Below are positions 14,250 to 23,447 of a DNA stretch of 51,782 nt, piece by piece (the first letter of the stretch is position 1; the number at the start of each line of letters is the position of its first letter). The DNA comes from Desulfobacca sp. (GTDB taxonomy: Bacteria > Desulfobacterota > Desulfobaccia > Desulfobaccales > Desulfobaccaceae). The position numbers and the translations under genes were made by a program. The stretch lies in contig DYEV01000028.1 in assembly GCA_020725545.1 (NCBI GenBank), forward strand, positions 1 to 51,782. Direction: 5' to 3'. A model generated the notes under the pieces. That model searched no databases. It saw only the letters and a list, made by a program, of their open reading frames with translations, and had not been told where the DNA came from.

Positions 14250-16889
14250 TCATTGTAACGATTTGGCAATGATATCATAGGTCTGGGCCAGGGCCGTCGG
14301 CAATTTTTCTTTCTCCGGGCCACCGGCCTGGGCCATGTCGGCCCGGCCGCCGCCTTTGCCCCCCACCAAGGCCGCCAGGGCGCCGACGATTTTGCCGGCG
14401 TGCAGACGGCCCGTCAGGTCTTTGGTGACCACGGCGATGAGCATGGCCTTGTCGCCCTTGCCGCTGCCCAGGACGATGACACCGCTTTTCAGGCGGTCTT
14501 TGAGTTTATCGGCGAAGTCCCGCAGGCCCTTGGGATCGCTGACATCCACTTCCAGGGCCAGGACCTGGACACCGTCGACGCTGCGGACCTGGTCCAAGAG
14601 ATCGCCGGAGCGGGCTGCGGCCAACTGCCCCTGGAGGGTCTCCACCTGTTTTTCCAATTCTCTCTGGCGCTGCAGGAGCTTGTCCAGTTTGCTGAGGACC
14701 TCGCCCCGCCCCGCTTTCAACCGCTGCGCCACGGCTTGGAGTTCCTGACTCTCCTCTTGGATATAGGCCAGGGCGGCGGGGCCGCAAACCGCTTCGATGC
14801 GCCGGATACCGGCGGCCACGCTCGATTCTGAGAGAATCCGGCACAGGCCGATGTCGCCGGTCCGGGAGACGTGTGAGCCACCGCACAACTCCACGCTCAC
14901 TCCGGGCACCGCCACCATCCGGACCTCATCCTCGTATTTCTCATCAAAAAGGGCCATGGCCCCGGCCGCCAGGGCCTGTTGCAGGGGAAGGTGGCGCACT
15001 TCCACCGGCAGGTTCGCCAGAATATCCTGCATGATATCCGCTTCAATCTGGGCCAGCTCAGCGCTGCTCAACCCGGCAAAATGGCTGTAGTCGAAGCGGA
15101 AGCGGTCGGGGGCCACCAGGGACCCGGCCTGTTTGACGTGCTCTCCCACCCGATGGCGGAGGGCCGCATGCAGGAGATGGGTGGCGGTATGGTGGCAGGC
15201 GATGCGCCGGCGGCGGTCGGCGTCGATGGTCAGCTGCACCGTCTGGCCAACCTGGACCTGACCTTGGACTACTTTGCCTTTATGCACGATGACCTCATTG
15301 GGCAGCTTTTGCACGTCTGTCACCATAACGAGCAGCCCTGGCGCCGTGATGGTGCCGGTATCAGCCACCTGACCGCCGGATTCAGCATAAAACGGCGTCG
15401 TCGCCACTACCAGCTCCACTTCGCCCCCGGCTGCGGCTTCGCTGACTGCAGCCTCTCCCTGAAGAATGGCCAGGACCTGGGATTCAGCCGTAAAGTGGTC
15501 GTAGCCCACAAAGGTCGTGGCCGGCAGATCCCCCAGGGACTGATAAGCAAGGGGGAGCTCGCCGGGCAGGCCGCCTTTCCAGGACTGCCGGGAGCTCTGC
15601 CGCTGCCGGGCCATGTGCTCTTCAAACCCGACGACGTCTAACTCCAAATGCTGCTCTTGCAAAACGTCGGTAATGAGATCCAAAGGGAAACCGTAGGTAT
15701 CATAGAGCTTAAAAGCCACCGTCCCGGGCAGGACCCGCTCGCCTTTCGCCTTCAGTTCCGCCAGTTCGTCATTGAGGATCTTGAGGCCGTGGTCCAAGGT
15801 CTCGGCAAAACGCTCCTCTTCGTTCCGGACCACTTGATCAATAAAGGTCTTGGCCCCATTCAGTTCCGGGTAGACATCGCCCATTAGCTCGATGACCTTC
15901 TGCCCCACCGGCGCCAGGAAGGGATTCTTAAACCCCAGGAGGCGGCCGAAACGCACCGCCCGCCGCAAAATGCGGCGCAGGACATAGCCCCGACCCTCAT
16001 TGCTGGGCAAAACGCCATCGGCGATCAGAAAGGTAATGGCCCGGCTGTGGTCGGCAATGACCTTAAAGGCCACGTCCAGGGCCGGGTCCCGACCATAGGC
16101 CGTACCCGCCAGCTCTTCGGTGCGGCCGATAATGGGCCGGATGAGATCGGTATCGAAGTTGGTGGCCACCCCTTGGATGACCGCAGCCAAGCGCTCCAGG
16201 CCCATGCCCGTATCAATGCTGGGTTTGGGCAGGGGGTGCAAATTCCCCTGCTCATCCCGATTGAACTGCATAAAGACCAAATTCCAGATTTCCAGATAGC
16301 GGTCGCAGTCGCATTGGCCGATGCCGCAGTTTGGCCCACAGGCCCGCTCTTCGCCCTGATCAATGATGATTTCGGAGCACGGACCGCAAGGACCGGTATC
16401 GCCCATGGCCCAGAAATTGTCTTTTTCCCCTAGACCCACAATACGCTCCCGGGGAATGTGGATCAGATCATGCCAGAGGTCTGCGGCCTCGGCATCATCG
16501 TAATAGACCGTGGCCCAGAGGCGGTCGGCCGGCAGTTTATAGTGTTCGGTCAACAGTTCCCAGGCCATTTCAATGGCCCCGGCCTTGAAATAATCACCGA
16601 AGGAGAAGTTCCCCAGCATCTCAAAGAAGGTATGGTGCCGGGCGGTCTTGCCCACATTCTCCAGGTCATTGTGTTTGCCGCCGGCCCGGACGCACTTCTG
16701 GACCGTGGCGGCCCGGGTATAGGGACGACTTTCTTCGCCGAGAAAGACCCGTTTGAACTGCACCATGCCCGCGTTGGTAAACAACAGGGTGGGGTCCTGG
16801 GCCGGGACCAGCGCTGAGCTGGCTACCCGGCTATGGCCTTTACTCTCAAAGTAGGCCAAAAATTTCTCTCTGATTTCCTTGCCGGTCAT
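14250..16889 (-). CDS. alaS: Alanyl-tRNA synthetase
   Basis: This synthetase charges tRNA-Ala and proofreads mischarged Ser and Gly. The 879 residues match the family. Class II aminoacylation domain lies N-terminal ([35 protein letters not shown]), followed by the tRNA-recognition helices ([16 protein letters not shown]), the zinc-binding editing domain (HHTATH near 565 and CGGSH near 670) and a C-terminal coiled-coil/oligomerisation domain with [16 protein letters not shown]. The editing motif reads CGGSH where CGGTH is usual. The ATG at 16889 overlaps the recA stop codon (ATGA), so alaS is translationally coupled to recA and ends this gene cluster. Confidence 0.98.
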   Translation of the reverse strand: MTGKEIREKFLAYFESKGHSRVASSALVPAQDPTLLFTNAGMVQFKRVFLGEESRPYTRAATVQKCVRAGGKHNDLENVGKTARHHTFFEMLGNFSFGDYFKAGAIEMAWELLTEHYKLPADRLWATVYYDDAEAADLWHDLIHIPRERIVGLGEKDNFWAMGDTGPCGPCSEIIIDQGEERACGPNCGIGQCDCDRYLEIWNLVFMQFNRDEQGNLHPLPKPSIDTGMGLERLAAVIQGVATNFDTDLIRPIIGRTEELAGTAYGRDPALDVAFKVIADHSRAITFLIADGVLPSNEGRGYVLRRILRRAVRFGRLLGFKNPFLAPVGQKVIELMGDVYPELNGAKTFIDQVVRNEEERFAETLDHGLKILNDELAELKAKGERVLPGTVAFKLYDTYGFPLDLITDVLQEQHLELDVVGFEEHMARQRQSSRQSWKGGLPGELPLAYQSLGDLPATTFVGYDHFTAESQVLAILQGEAAVSEAAAGGEVELVVATTPFYAESGGQVADTGTITAPGLLVMVTDVQKLPNEVIVHKGKVVQGQVQVGQTVQLTIDADRRRRIACHHTATHLLHAALRHRVGEHVKQAGSLVAPDRFRFDYSHFAGLSSAELAQIEADIMQDILANLPVEVRHLPLQQALAAGAMALFDEKYEDEVRMVAVPGVSVELCGGSHVSRTGDIGLCRILSESSVAAGIRRIEAVCGPAALAYIQEESQELQAVAQRLKAGRGEVLSKLDKLLQRQRELEKQVETLQGQLAAARSGDLLDQVRSVDGVQVLALEVDVSDPKGLRDFADKLKDRLKSGVIVLGSGKGDKAMLIAVVTKDLTGRLHAGKIVGALAALVGGKGGGRADMAQAGGPEKEKLPTALAQTYDIIAKSLQ

Positions 16890-17938
16890 GATCCTTCTCC
16901 CGAGGGCTCGCTGGGGGTCGTACCCGAGGATTGGCCGATCCCGTAGGTGGCCCGCACCTGCTGTTCCAACTCCGCCAGCAGTTCCGGATGATCGCGGAGG
17001 TAGGCCTTGGCGTTTTCCCGCCCCTGGGCCAACCGCTCTGCTCCATAACTATACCAGGAACCGCTCTTTTGCACCAGATTAAGATCAACGGCCAGGTCCA
17101 AGACATCTCCCTCCTTGGAAATCCCCTGGCCGAAAATAATGTCAAATTCGCACTCCCGAAACGGCGCGGCCAGCTTATTCTTAACCACCCGGACTTTGGT
17201 GCGGGCGCCGATGATGTCATTGCCGTCCTTCAGGGGCATGCCTTTGCGCACATCGAGCCGCTGGGAAGCATAAAATTTCAGGGCATTGCCGCCGGTGGTG
17301 GTCTCCGGGTTGCCGAACATGATGCCGATCTTCATGCGGATCTGGTTGATAAAAATAACCGTGGTCTGAGATTTACTGATGGCCGCGGTGAGCTTCCGCA
17401 AGGCCTGGGACATCAACCGGGCCTGGGAACCCATCTGGGCATCGCCCATATCGCCTTCAATTTCCGAGCGGGGCACCAAGGCCGCCACCGAATCCACCAC
17501 AATGGCGTCCAGGGCATTGGAGCGCACCAGAATTTCGGCTATTTCCAAGGCCTGCTCGCCGGTATCCGGCTGGGAAATGAGCAGATCCTCGGTTTTCACC
17601 CCGAGACGGCGGGCATAGTTTAGGTCCAAAGCATGTTCGGCGTCAATGAACGCGGCCAGCCCCCCCAGTCGCTGGGCCTCGGCGATGACATGCAAAGCCA
17701 GGGTCGTCTTGCCCGAGGACTCCGGACCGAAAATCTCCACCACCCGCCCCCGGGGGATGCCGCCAATGCCCAAAGCCAGGTCCAGAGAGAGGGAGCCCGT
17801 GGGGATCACCGCGATATCCGCCGGCTTTTCATCGGTGCCCAGGCGCATAATGGAGCCCCGGCCATACTGTTTTTCTATCTGATTTACCGCCTGTTCCAAG
17901 GCCTTGGTTCTGTCACTGGTAAGTGTGGGGGTGGCCAT
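16886..17938 (-). CDS. recA: Recombinase A
   Basis: RecA polymerises on single-stranded DNA for strand exchange and activates LexA self-cleavage. The 350-residue protein has Walker [10 protein letters not shown] (71-79), the L1/L2 DNA loops (including [16 protein letters not shown] and [17 protein letters not shown]) and a short C-terminal tail. The open frame begins earlier at 17965, but AAGGA lies before the ATG at 17938, giving the family-typical N-terminus. It follows thpR after 107 bases, in which I saw no convincing promoter or LexA box. The pgpA-cinA-thpR-recA order resembles arrangements seen in many bacteria, linking cinA and recA expression. Confidence 0.98.
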   Translation of the reverse strand: MATPTLTSDRTKALEQAVNQIEKQYGRGSIMRLGTDEKPADIAVIPTGSLSLDLALGIGGIPRGRVVEIFGPESSGKTTLALHVIAEAQRLGGLAAFIDAEHALDLNYARRLGVKTEDLLISQPDTGEQALEIAEILVRSNALDAIVVDSVAALVPRSEIEGDMGDAQMGSQARLMSQALRKLTAAISKSQTTVIFINQIRMKIGIMFGNPETTTGGNALKFYASQRLDVRKGMPLKDGNDIIGARTKVRVVKNKLAAPFRECEFDIIFGQGISKEGDVLDLAVDLNLVQKSGSWYSYGAERLAQGRENAKAYLRDHPELLAELEQQVRATYGIGQSSGTTPSEPSGEGS

Positions 17939-18045
17939 ACGGGGATTCCTTATGTGAATTGTCATTGGTTAGTGGTTGTGCTGCGTTCTATCTCGGTGCC
18001 GATCTCCAGGACGTGCTTCCCGCCTAAAGGAGGAGGACATTGCGA

Positions 18046-18621
18046 TTACAATTTTTCCATTTTTGCCAAACCGATTTTCCGGAGCGGCGTATAAATGGCC
18101 CCTGAGGGGCGCAGGGTGGATTGGTACAGGACCACCTCGGTAACCTGGAAGGCCGGGAAGGCTGGCAAAACCAGGGCCGCTAACTGGCGTTGCAGCTCCT
18201 CCCGCCCCCGGCTGGAGCGGACCCGGCCCAGAGTCAGATGGGGCGTGAACGGCCGCTTTTCCGCAGGGAAACCCAGGGGAACAAAGGCGCTCTCCAACAT
18301 CTGGGCTAATCTGCCGAGGACCTCGGTCTGGCCGCCCAGACCCAGCCAGATAACCCGGGGATTTTTCTGGCCGGGGAAAGTCCCGACGCTTTGGGCCTGC
18401 AGGGTAAAGACCGGCGTTGGCCCGGCCATGGCCGCGGCCGCGGCCGCAATGGCCTCCACTTGCACGTCGGAGACATCGCCGAAAAACTTGAGGGTCAGAT
18501 GGATGTTGGCCGGCGTCACCCAGCGGACGTCAGCGCCGCTCTTTTTCAAGGCCTCCTGCACGGCCGCCAGGCCAGCTCGATAGCCGTCCGGAACATCAAT
18601 GGCCAAAAAGGCTCGCACCAT
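18046..18621 (-). CDS. thpR: RNA 2',3'-cyclic phosphodiesterase (LigT/ThpR)
   Basis: This is a 2H phosphoesterase of 191 residues that hydrolyses RNA 2',3'-cyclic phosphates and can ligate tRNA halves in vitro. Both catalytic HxTx motifs are present: HLTLKFFG (~40-47) and HLTLGRV (~128-134), and it begins FLAIDVP, typical of the family. A longer frame runs upstream through cinA in another frame, but the homologous part begins at ATG 18621, just after the cinA stop with a 17-base gap. A GAGGAGGGG tract lies upstream but rather far from the ATG. The gene is common next to cinA and recA. Confidence 0.93.
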   Translation of the reverse strand: MVRAFLAIDVPDGYRAGLAAVQEALKKSGADVRWVTPANIHLTLKFFGDVSDVQVEAIAAAAAAMAGPTPVFTLQAQSVGTFPGQKNPRVIWLGLGGQTEVLGRLAQMLESAFVPLGFPAEKRPFTPHLTLGRVRSSRGREELQRQLAALVLPAFPAFQVTEVVLYQSTLRPSGAIYTPLRKIGLAKMEKL

Positions 18622-18638
18622 CAGGACCTGCCCCTCCT

Positions 18639-19922
18639 CTACCCTTTTCCCTCTTCCCTCATGCCTTCTCCCTGTATTTCCAGGCGGAGCCAGTCCAGGG
18701 CGGTCTGGGCCGTGAGAATCTTGATCTCTTCCCGGGAGCCGAAAAACCGGCAGTGGCGGGTCTTGACGCCGTGGGGGGTGGCTAAGCCCAGAAACACGGT
18801 GCCCACCGGTTTCTCCGGCGAGCCGCCCGTCGGACCAGCGATGCCGGTGACCGCCACGGCCAGATCGGCCCGGAAGCGGGCGGCCGCTCCCTGGGCCATG
18901 GCCTGGGCCGTGGGCGCGCTCACCGCGCCAAAGGTCTCCAGGGTCACGGCCGGCACCTCCAAGAAATCCATCTTGGCCTGATTGCTGTAGGCCACAATGC
19001 CGCCCAGAAAATAGTCGGAACTGCCAGCCACATTGGTGATGCGGTGGCAGATGAGGCCGCCGCTGCAGGATTCGGCCACCGCCAGAGACAGCCCACGGCT
19101 GCGCAGCACTTGCCCGACATTTTCCTCTAACGTGGCCGCTCCCAGGTAGGCATTCCCGGCTTGGGCTGCCAGGTCGCGGGTGACCTCGTCCATGGCCGCC
19201 TCCAATTTTTGGGAATCGGCCCCGCGCAGCGTCAGGGAAAGGTGGGTCTCCGGGAAGTTCGGGTAGTAGCCAACGCACAGGCCCTCGTGCTGTTCGCAAA
19301 GACCTTGGGCCACCGTTTCCAGGGCCGTCTCATGCAGACCGAAGAACCGCAGAGTGCGTTGGCAGACGGCTTCACCGCCGGCCGCGGCCTGGAGCAAGGG
19401 AGGCAGGACATAGCGGTCAAAGAGCAGACGCATCTCCCGGGGCACCCCTGGCAAAAAATAGAGGAGCGTGCCGTTATGGCGCAGAAAAAAACCGCAGGCC
19501 GCGCCTTCGGGATCCAGGAGGCAGGCCCCTTGGGGCACCAAGGCCAGGCGGGCATAGCGCTCTTCCCAGGCCAGACCCCGTTTCTCTAAACACTCCCGCA
19601 GACGGCGCAGGACATACTCATCCTTATAGAGGGGCAGCCCCAATACCGCCGCGGCCGCCTCCACCGTGATATCATCTGCGGTGGGCCCTAACCCGCCGGT
19701 AATGATTACGAAACGGGAGCGCCGCAGCGCCTGCGCCAGGGTCTCCTGAAAGAGCGGCGCCGCATCCCCCAAAAAGGTGATACATTGCAGCCGCAGACCG
19801 GCTTCATGCAAACGGGCCGCGGCATAGCGGGCATTGACATCGGCCACCCGGCCGCTGATCAACTCATCGCCGCTGCAGATAATTTCGCCCTGAAAACCTT
19901 GATCAACTACAGGGGCAGCCAT
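18639..19922 (-). CDS. cinA: CinA-like protein: nucleotide/NMN-processing enzyme
   Basis: This 427-residue protein has the two classic CinA parts. The N-terminal molybdopterin-binding-like domain (GDELISGRVADVN ~14-26, ITGGLGPTADDIT) hydrolyses pyrophosphate bonds such as ADP-ribose in studied homologues. The C-terminal domain from ~265 (AESCSGGL, VTGIAGPTGGSPEKPVGTV) is an NMN deamidase in pyridine nucleotide recycling. I use ATG 19922 rather than the TTG at 19943; either way it overlaps pgpA by at least 16 bases, so translation is coupled. The historic name reflects competence/damage induction with recA, which lies two genes downstream here. Confidence 0.95.
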   Translation of the reverse strand: MAAPVVDQGFQGEIICSGDELISGRVADVNARYAAARLHEAGLRLQCITFLGDAAPLFQETLAQALRRSRFVIITGGLGPTADDITVEAAAAVLGLPLYKDEYVLRRLRECLEKRGLAWEERYARLALVPQGACLLDPEGAACGFFLRHNGTLLYFLPGVPREMRLLFDRYVLPPLLQAAAGGEAVCQRTLRFFGLHETALETVAQGLCEQHEGLCVGYYPNFPETHLSLTLRGADSQKLEAAMDEVTRDLAAQAGNAYLGAATLEENVGQVLRSRGLSLAVAESCSGGLICHRITNVAGSSDYFLGGIVAYSNQAKMDFLEVPAVTLETFGAVSAPTAQAMAQGAAARFRADLAVAVTGIAGPTGGSPEKPVGTVFLGLATPHGVKTRHCRFFGSREEIKILTAQTALDWLRLEIQGEGMREEGKG

Positions 19923-20371
19923 CGGGACAACACCGCCAGGCAAAGGCCGGCCAAGAGACCAGCCAGCACATCATCGAGCACAATGCCCAGGCCGCCGGTC
20001 ATATGGACATTGACCCAACCGATGGGCCATGGTTTGAGAATATCGAAGACGCGAAACAAGAACACCCCCACCATGATCTGCCAGAGCGAGCCGGAGCAAC
20101 CGGCCAGAGCCACTAATTGCCCCACCACTTCGTCGAAGACAATTGCTGGCGCATCCTGCCGACCTAATGCAATCTCCGCCTGATCACAGAAGTAAATGGC
20201 CAGGGCGCTCAGGCCCACGACCAAACCGCTGTATACCAGTCCCGTCAGAGAACTGAACAGCCACCAGAGGGGCAGCGCCGCCAAAGAGCCCCAGGTACCA
20301 GGCATGACGGGCAGGCGGCCCACCCCAAACCAGGTGGCTACAACCAAACTCAAGTCTCTCCGCCAGGGCAT
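19907..20371 (-). CDS. pgpA: Phosphatidylglycerophosphatase A
   Basis: This membrane enzyme dephosphorylates phosphatidylglycerophosphate to phosphatidylglycerol. The 154 residues contain the PgpA signatures MPGTWGSLAALPL (near 23-35), IVFDEVVGQ (the acidic metal site, ~78-86), RVFDILKPWPI and DDVLAGL, separated by hydrophobic spans. I start at ATG 20371 because GGAAAGG precedes it at good spacing; a TTG five codons earlier is possible. It is the first gene of the pgpA-cinA-thpR-recA-alaS cluster, with a good promoter at 20416-20444. Confidence 0.93.
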   Translation of the reverse strand: MPWRRDLSLVVATWFGVGRLPVMPGTWGSLAALPLWWLFSSLTGLVYSGLVVGLSALAIYFCDQAEIALGRQDAPAIVFDEVVGQLVALAGCSGSLWQIMVGVFLFRVFDILKPWPIGWVNVHMTGGLGIVLDDVLAGLLAGLCLAVLSRWLPL

Positions 20372-20415
20372 CCAGAACCTTTCCAACAGTGATCACATCA
20401 CCCACTTACTAGTTG

Positions 20416-20444
20416 AAAATACATGGATATGCTCCTGCTGTCAA
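20416..20444 (-). promoter_or_regulatory. Sigma70-type promoter for the pgpA-cinA-thpR-recA-alaS cluster
   Basis: On the minus strand, consensus TTGACA (20439-20444) and TATTTT (20416-20421) are exactly 17 bases apart, about 45 bases before the pgpA ATG. No LexA-like palindrome was recognised beside it. Confidence 0.65.
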
Positions 20445-20515
20445 GGGCAACCGCTGACCCCGACACCTCGGCCGCCTGACGTTTCTCCGACTGCCGCCGC
20501 CAGGAACTGCGCCCT

Positions 20516-20695
20516 TTAATCTGCTTCATAGACAAAGTCCCCCACTTGGCCCTCCACCGGCAGATAATGCGGCATTTCATTGCTCAAAATCACCCCGGGA
20601 ATGCCCTCGGGAAACGCGGCACAGGTCAGGGTCTTGCTGTCCAAAGAACGTTGATGAAAATGTTTGCAGGAAATGCACAGAGGAATATTGAGCAT
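20516..20695 (-). CDS. Small conserved Cys-containing protein (59 aa)
   Basis: This 59-residue protein begins MLNIPLCISCKHF and carries CAAFPEGIP further on. The arrangement C-x2-C followed ~18 residues later by C-AAFP-x-GIP recurs, to my recollection, in small uncharacterised bacterial proteins, probably with a metal-binding knuckle. I start at ATG 20695 because GGAGAG precedes it; the frame extends 16 codons further upstream without such a site. The gene lies upstream of pgpA on the same strand and is divergent from queA. No function is claimed. Confidence 0.65.
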   Translation of the reverse strand: MLNIPLCISCKHFHQRSLDSKTLTCAAFPEGIPGVILSNEMPHYLPVEGQVGDFVYEAD

Positions 20696-21000
20696 AACGA
20701 TCTCTCCACCGGCGGCCCGGAGGCCCTCCGCCCCCTCGGTCACCTTGATACTTTCATCTCAGACAACTTGCCGGCTTGACTTTTCCGGTTTTTTCCTGTC
20801 TAGTTTTAATGGGGTGAGGGGAATAATGAAGTCTTCCTTAGAGTTAAATTATACAGTTGCTTCGACTCCAGCGTCACCATAGTTCCCTAAACCACGTTTC
20901 CGGATGAACCCTAGTCCTATTTCAAAAAAACTATCAGCCCATACGGTGGCCAGGGGGCAACGGCTGTCTAGTCCTTATCTTACCGGCCTCGGTATTTCCC

Positions 21001-22056
21001 ATGCCATCCATTCATGACTATGATTACCATTTGCCGGCGCACCTGATTGCCCAGGAACCCTGTCCGGAGCGGGACCGGGCGCGGCTGCTGGTGCTGGACC
21101 GGGCGCAGCGCTCGCTGACCCACAGCCATTTCCAGCAGCTCCCGACCTGGCTGGGCGACCAGGATGTGCTCGTGATCAACAACACCCGGGTTTTTCCAGC
21201 CCGACTGCGGGGGCACAAAGCCAGCGGCGGCCGGGTGGAAGTGCTCCTGCTGGCCCCTCCCCAGATCCAGGGAAACAGCCGCCTGGCTCGCCAAGCCAAG
21301 GCCCGAGGCCTCTGGCGCGCCTCCAAGCCCCCCCGCCTCGGCCAGCAGGTGTTGTTCGGCCTGGAACTCACTGCCGAAATTACTGCGATAACTGCGGCCG
21401 GAGAAGTGGAGTTGTCCCTCCAGAGCCGGGAGCGGGACCTGCGCCAGGTCTTGGCCCAGGTGGGGGAAGTGCCCCTGCCACCCTATATCCGTCGGCCGGT
21501 GACCGAGGCGGACCGCCAACGTTATCAGACCATTTTTGCCAGCCAGGAGGGGGCGGTGGCCGCGCCCACCGCCGGCTTACACTTTACCCCCCAGGTGCTC
21601 CACGACCTAACGGCCAAAGGGGTGACCGTGGTCCCCCTAACCCTGCATGTGGGTCCCGGCACCTTTCAACCCGTCCGCGAGGCTGATTATACCCGCCACC
21701 GCCTCGCCCCTGAATATTTTGCGCTCTCCAGCGAGAGTGCGGCGGTCCTCAATCAGGCCAAGGCAGCTGGCAAAAAGATCGTGGCAGTCGGCACCACCTG
21801 CGTCCGGGTCCTGGAGTCCCAATATCACAATGGCGCGCTGCACCCCGGAGAAGGGTGGTGCGATCTGTTCATTCACCCCGGTTATCAGTTCAGGGTAGTG
21901 GACCGGTTGCTCACCAACTTCCATCTGCCCCAAACCACTCTCCTGCTTCTGGTCAGCGCCTTTGCCGGCCGGGATTTTATCCTACAGGCCTATAAAACGG
22001 CAGTAGCCCAAGAATATCGCTTTTACAGTTATGGCGATTGCATGCTGATTCTTTAA
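21001..22056 (+). CDS. queA: tRNA preQ1(34) S-adenosylmethionine ribosyltransferase-isomerase
   Basis: QueA transfers and isomerises the ribosyl part of S-adenosylmethionine onto preQ1 in tRNA, forming epoxyqueuosine. The 351 residues are the usual length, with conserved stretches at the N-terminus (YDYHLPAHLIAQEP), VINNTRVFPARLRGHK, GAVAAPTAGLHFTP, HVGPGTFQPV and the C-terminal TNFHLPQTTLLLLVSAFAG. No other queuosine gene (tgt, queG) is adjacent. The gap of ~300 bases upstream, shared with the divergent small Cys gene, contains no other gene I can support. The stop lies only 4 bases from the convergent amidase gene. Confidence 0.97.
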   Translation: MPSIHDYDYHLPAHLIAQEPCPERDRARLLVLDRAQRSLTHSHFQQLPTWLGDQDVLVINNTRVFPARLRGHKASGGRVEVLLLAPPQIQGNSRLARQAKARGLWRASKPPRLGQQVLFGLELTAEITAITAAGEVELSLQSRERDLRQVLAQVGEVPLPPYIRRPVTEADRQRYQTIFASQEGAVAAPTAGLHFTPQVLHDLTAKGVTVVPLTLHVGPGTFQPVREADYTRHRLAPEYFALSSESAAVLNQAKAAGKKIVAVGTTCVRVLESQYHNGALHPGEGWCDLFIHPGYQFRVVDRLLTNFHLPQTTLLLLVSAFAGRDFILQAYKTAVAQEYRFYSYGDCMLIL

Positions 22057-22060
22057 TACC

Positions 22061-22900
22061 TTAAAAATTCCGGCTTTTGCCAGCCCAATATTCCTTCAGG
22101 GCCGTATATAAGGCCTCCACCAGCCGCTGCTGGTGACCAGGATCACAAAGCTTCACCTCTTCCTGGCTATTTTTGATCACCCCGCATTCAAAAAGCACCG
22201 CCGGCATGTCGGCGTTCTTGAGCACCGCCAGGTTGTCAAAGGCATAGATGCCCAATTGCCGGTCTACCAACACTTTATTGCCCCGACCGGCGTGATGCAA
22301 GGTGGGCCGCAAGCCGGCCCGGCGCATGGCGTTGCCGATGCTCTTGGCCAACTGCAGACTGGCCTCCGGATTGCCGTTCTTGGCGGAAAAAAAGATGGAA
22401 TGGCCGCTAAAGAGGTCACAGACATCCATGAGTCTGCCCTGATAGACCCACTTGGACAGCTGCTCCGGATAGACCGAATCATGGTGAATGGACAGGAAGA
22501 CGTTGGCTCCCCGGGCCGCAGCCACGGCCGGTCGGCTGGCCAACGGCACCGCCTCGCCGGTCTCGTTCACCAGAAAAGAACCCCGAAACATCGGGTCCTG
22601 CTGCAGCCGGGCCAAGAGGAGCCGGGCCATGTGGCGATTAAACCGGTATTCGGGCACTCCCCGGGCGCTGATGGCCCCTGGATCTCGCAAACTGTGGCCG
22701 ATGTCAATGGCGACCCGGCACTCCCGGAATTGGCTTGCGCCTGCAGCCACACCAGCAGCAAGGAGTATGGCCATGAAAAGAACAGCACCGACAATCGGCA
22801 AGCTCCAGACGCATGGCCTTTTCCTCGGAGCTCCACTCCTTTTTTGGGCCACCGTGTTGTATACCTTCAAAATCTGATCAGCACTCCGGCGTCTGTCCAT
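22061..22900 (-). CDS. N-acetylmuramoyl-L-alanine amidase (Amidase_3 type)
   Basis: This zinc amidase cleaves the bond between muramic acid and the stem peptide in peptidoglycan. It has 279 residues when started at ATG 22900, where GTGAGGG gives a ribosome site; the open frame extends ~100 codons further upstream without protein character. A basic N-terminus and hydrophobic span at ~38-55 indicate a membrane anchor or signal peptide. Zinc and catalytic residues sit in DIGHSLRDPG (His), VPEYRFN (Glu), SIHHDS (His) and FECG (Glu). It differs somewhat from AmiC, which normally has DAGHGG and SIHAN. It is convergent with queA. Confidence 0.88.
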   Translation of the reverse strand: MDRRRSADQILKVYNTVAQKRSGAPRKRPCVWSLPIVGAVLFMAILLAAGVAAGASQFRECRVAIDIGHSLRDPGAISARGVPEYRFNRHMARLLLARLQQDPMFRGSFLVNETGEAVPLASRPAVAAARGANVFLSIHHDSVYPEQLSKWVYQGRLMDVCDLFSGHSIFFSAKNGNPEASLQLAKSIGNAMRRAGLRPTLHHAGRGNKVLVDRQLGIYAFDNLAVLKNADMPAVLFECGVIKNSQEEVKLCDPGHQQRLVEALYTALKEYWAGKSRNF

Positions 22901-23447
22901 ATCACCCTCACGATTTACCCCTAGCGGCTGCATGACCATAGTCGGCAGAGCGGTGTACCGTGCCAACCTTTGATCCTCTCTCCAGCGGCCATCTGCGGCC
23001 GTGACCAATTCAAAACCTATCAGATTTGCCCCGCCAAAGGGGAGAGAAAAATCTCTGCAAATGCTCAGCCGCCGACTTCCCATACAAACCCTCCCCAACG
23101 GTGCGGTCGCACAACCCTGTTGCCAGCCAAACCAGCCAGGAGCCGGGCGATTTACAAATAATTTTTGCAATTTTCTTGACATTAAGAAATCTTTTCGCCG
23201 AAGATAATCCAACTTGTGTCCATCCGGAAACGCGGTTTAGGGGAGTATGGGACAACGCCAGGCCAAACTCCCGCACTACATAACTATAAGGAAAAATTAA
23301 TTATTACCCCTCACCCAACCATCTCCCTGCGTTGCGGGGAGAGTGAGCTAAAGACTTTCCCGATGAAAACTAACTGAAAAAGATATTGTTGGCTTCATTC
23401 TTGATACGCGCAGCCGGGGGGCGCACCAACGAAGACAGGAGGGGGGT
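22901..23447. other. 547-base gap between amidase and TPR/barrel genes
   Basis: No gene is supported here. It contains, on the minus strand, a copy-like stretch of the GGGTTTTGTGGG hairpin family (about 23080-23110) and a CCCTCACC-type palindrome at 23305-23350. TTGACA at 23176 with GATAAT at 23203 looks promoter-like, but the 21-base spacer is too long. Confidence 0.4.
23305..23350 (+). repeat. CCCTCACC-type palindromic repeat, copy 1
   Basis: Sequence from ACCCCTCACCCAACC to GGGGAGAGTGAG, with stem TCTCCC/GGGAGA around TGCGTTGCG. The reverse complement of 37719-37760 closely resembles it. Such CCCTCACC...CTCCC palindromes are widespread REP-like sequences. Confidence 0.55.

Noticed and set aside
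23176-23208. TTGACA...GATAAT promoter before the TPR/barrel gene
   Set aside because: Hexamers are good but 21 bases apart, too long for sigma70, and ~240 bases from the start codon.
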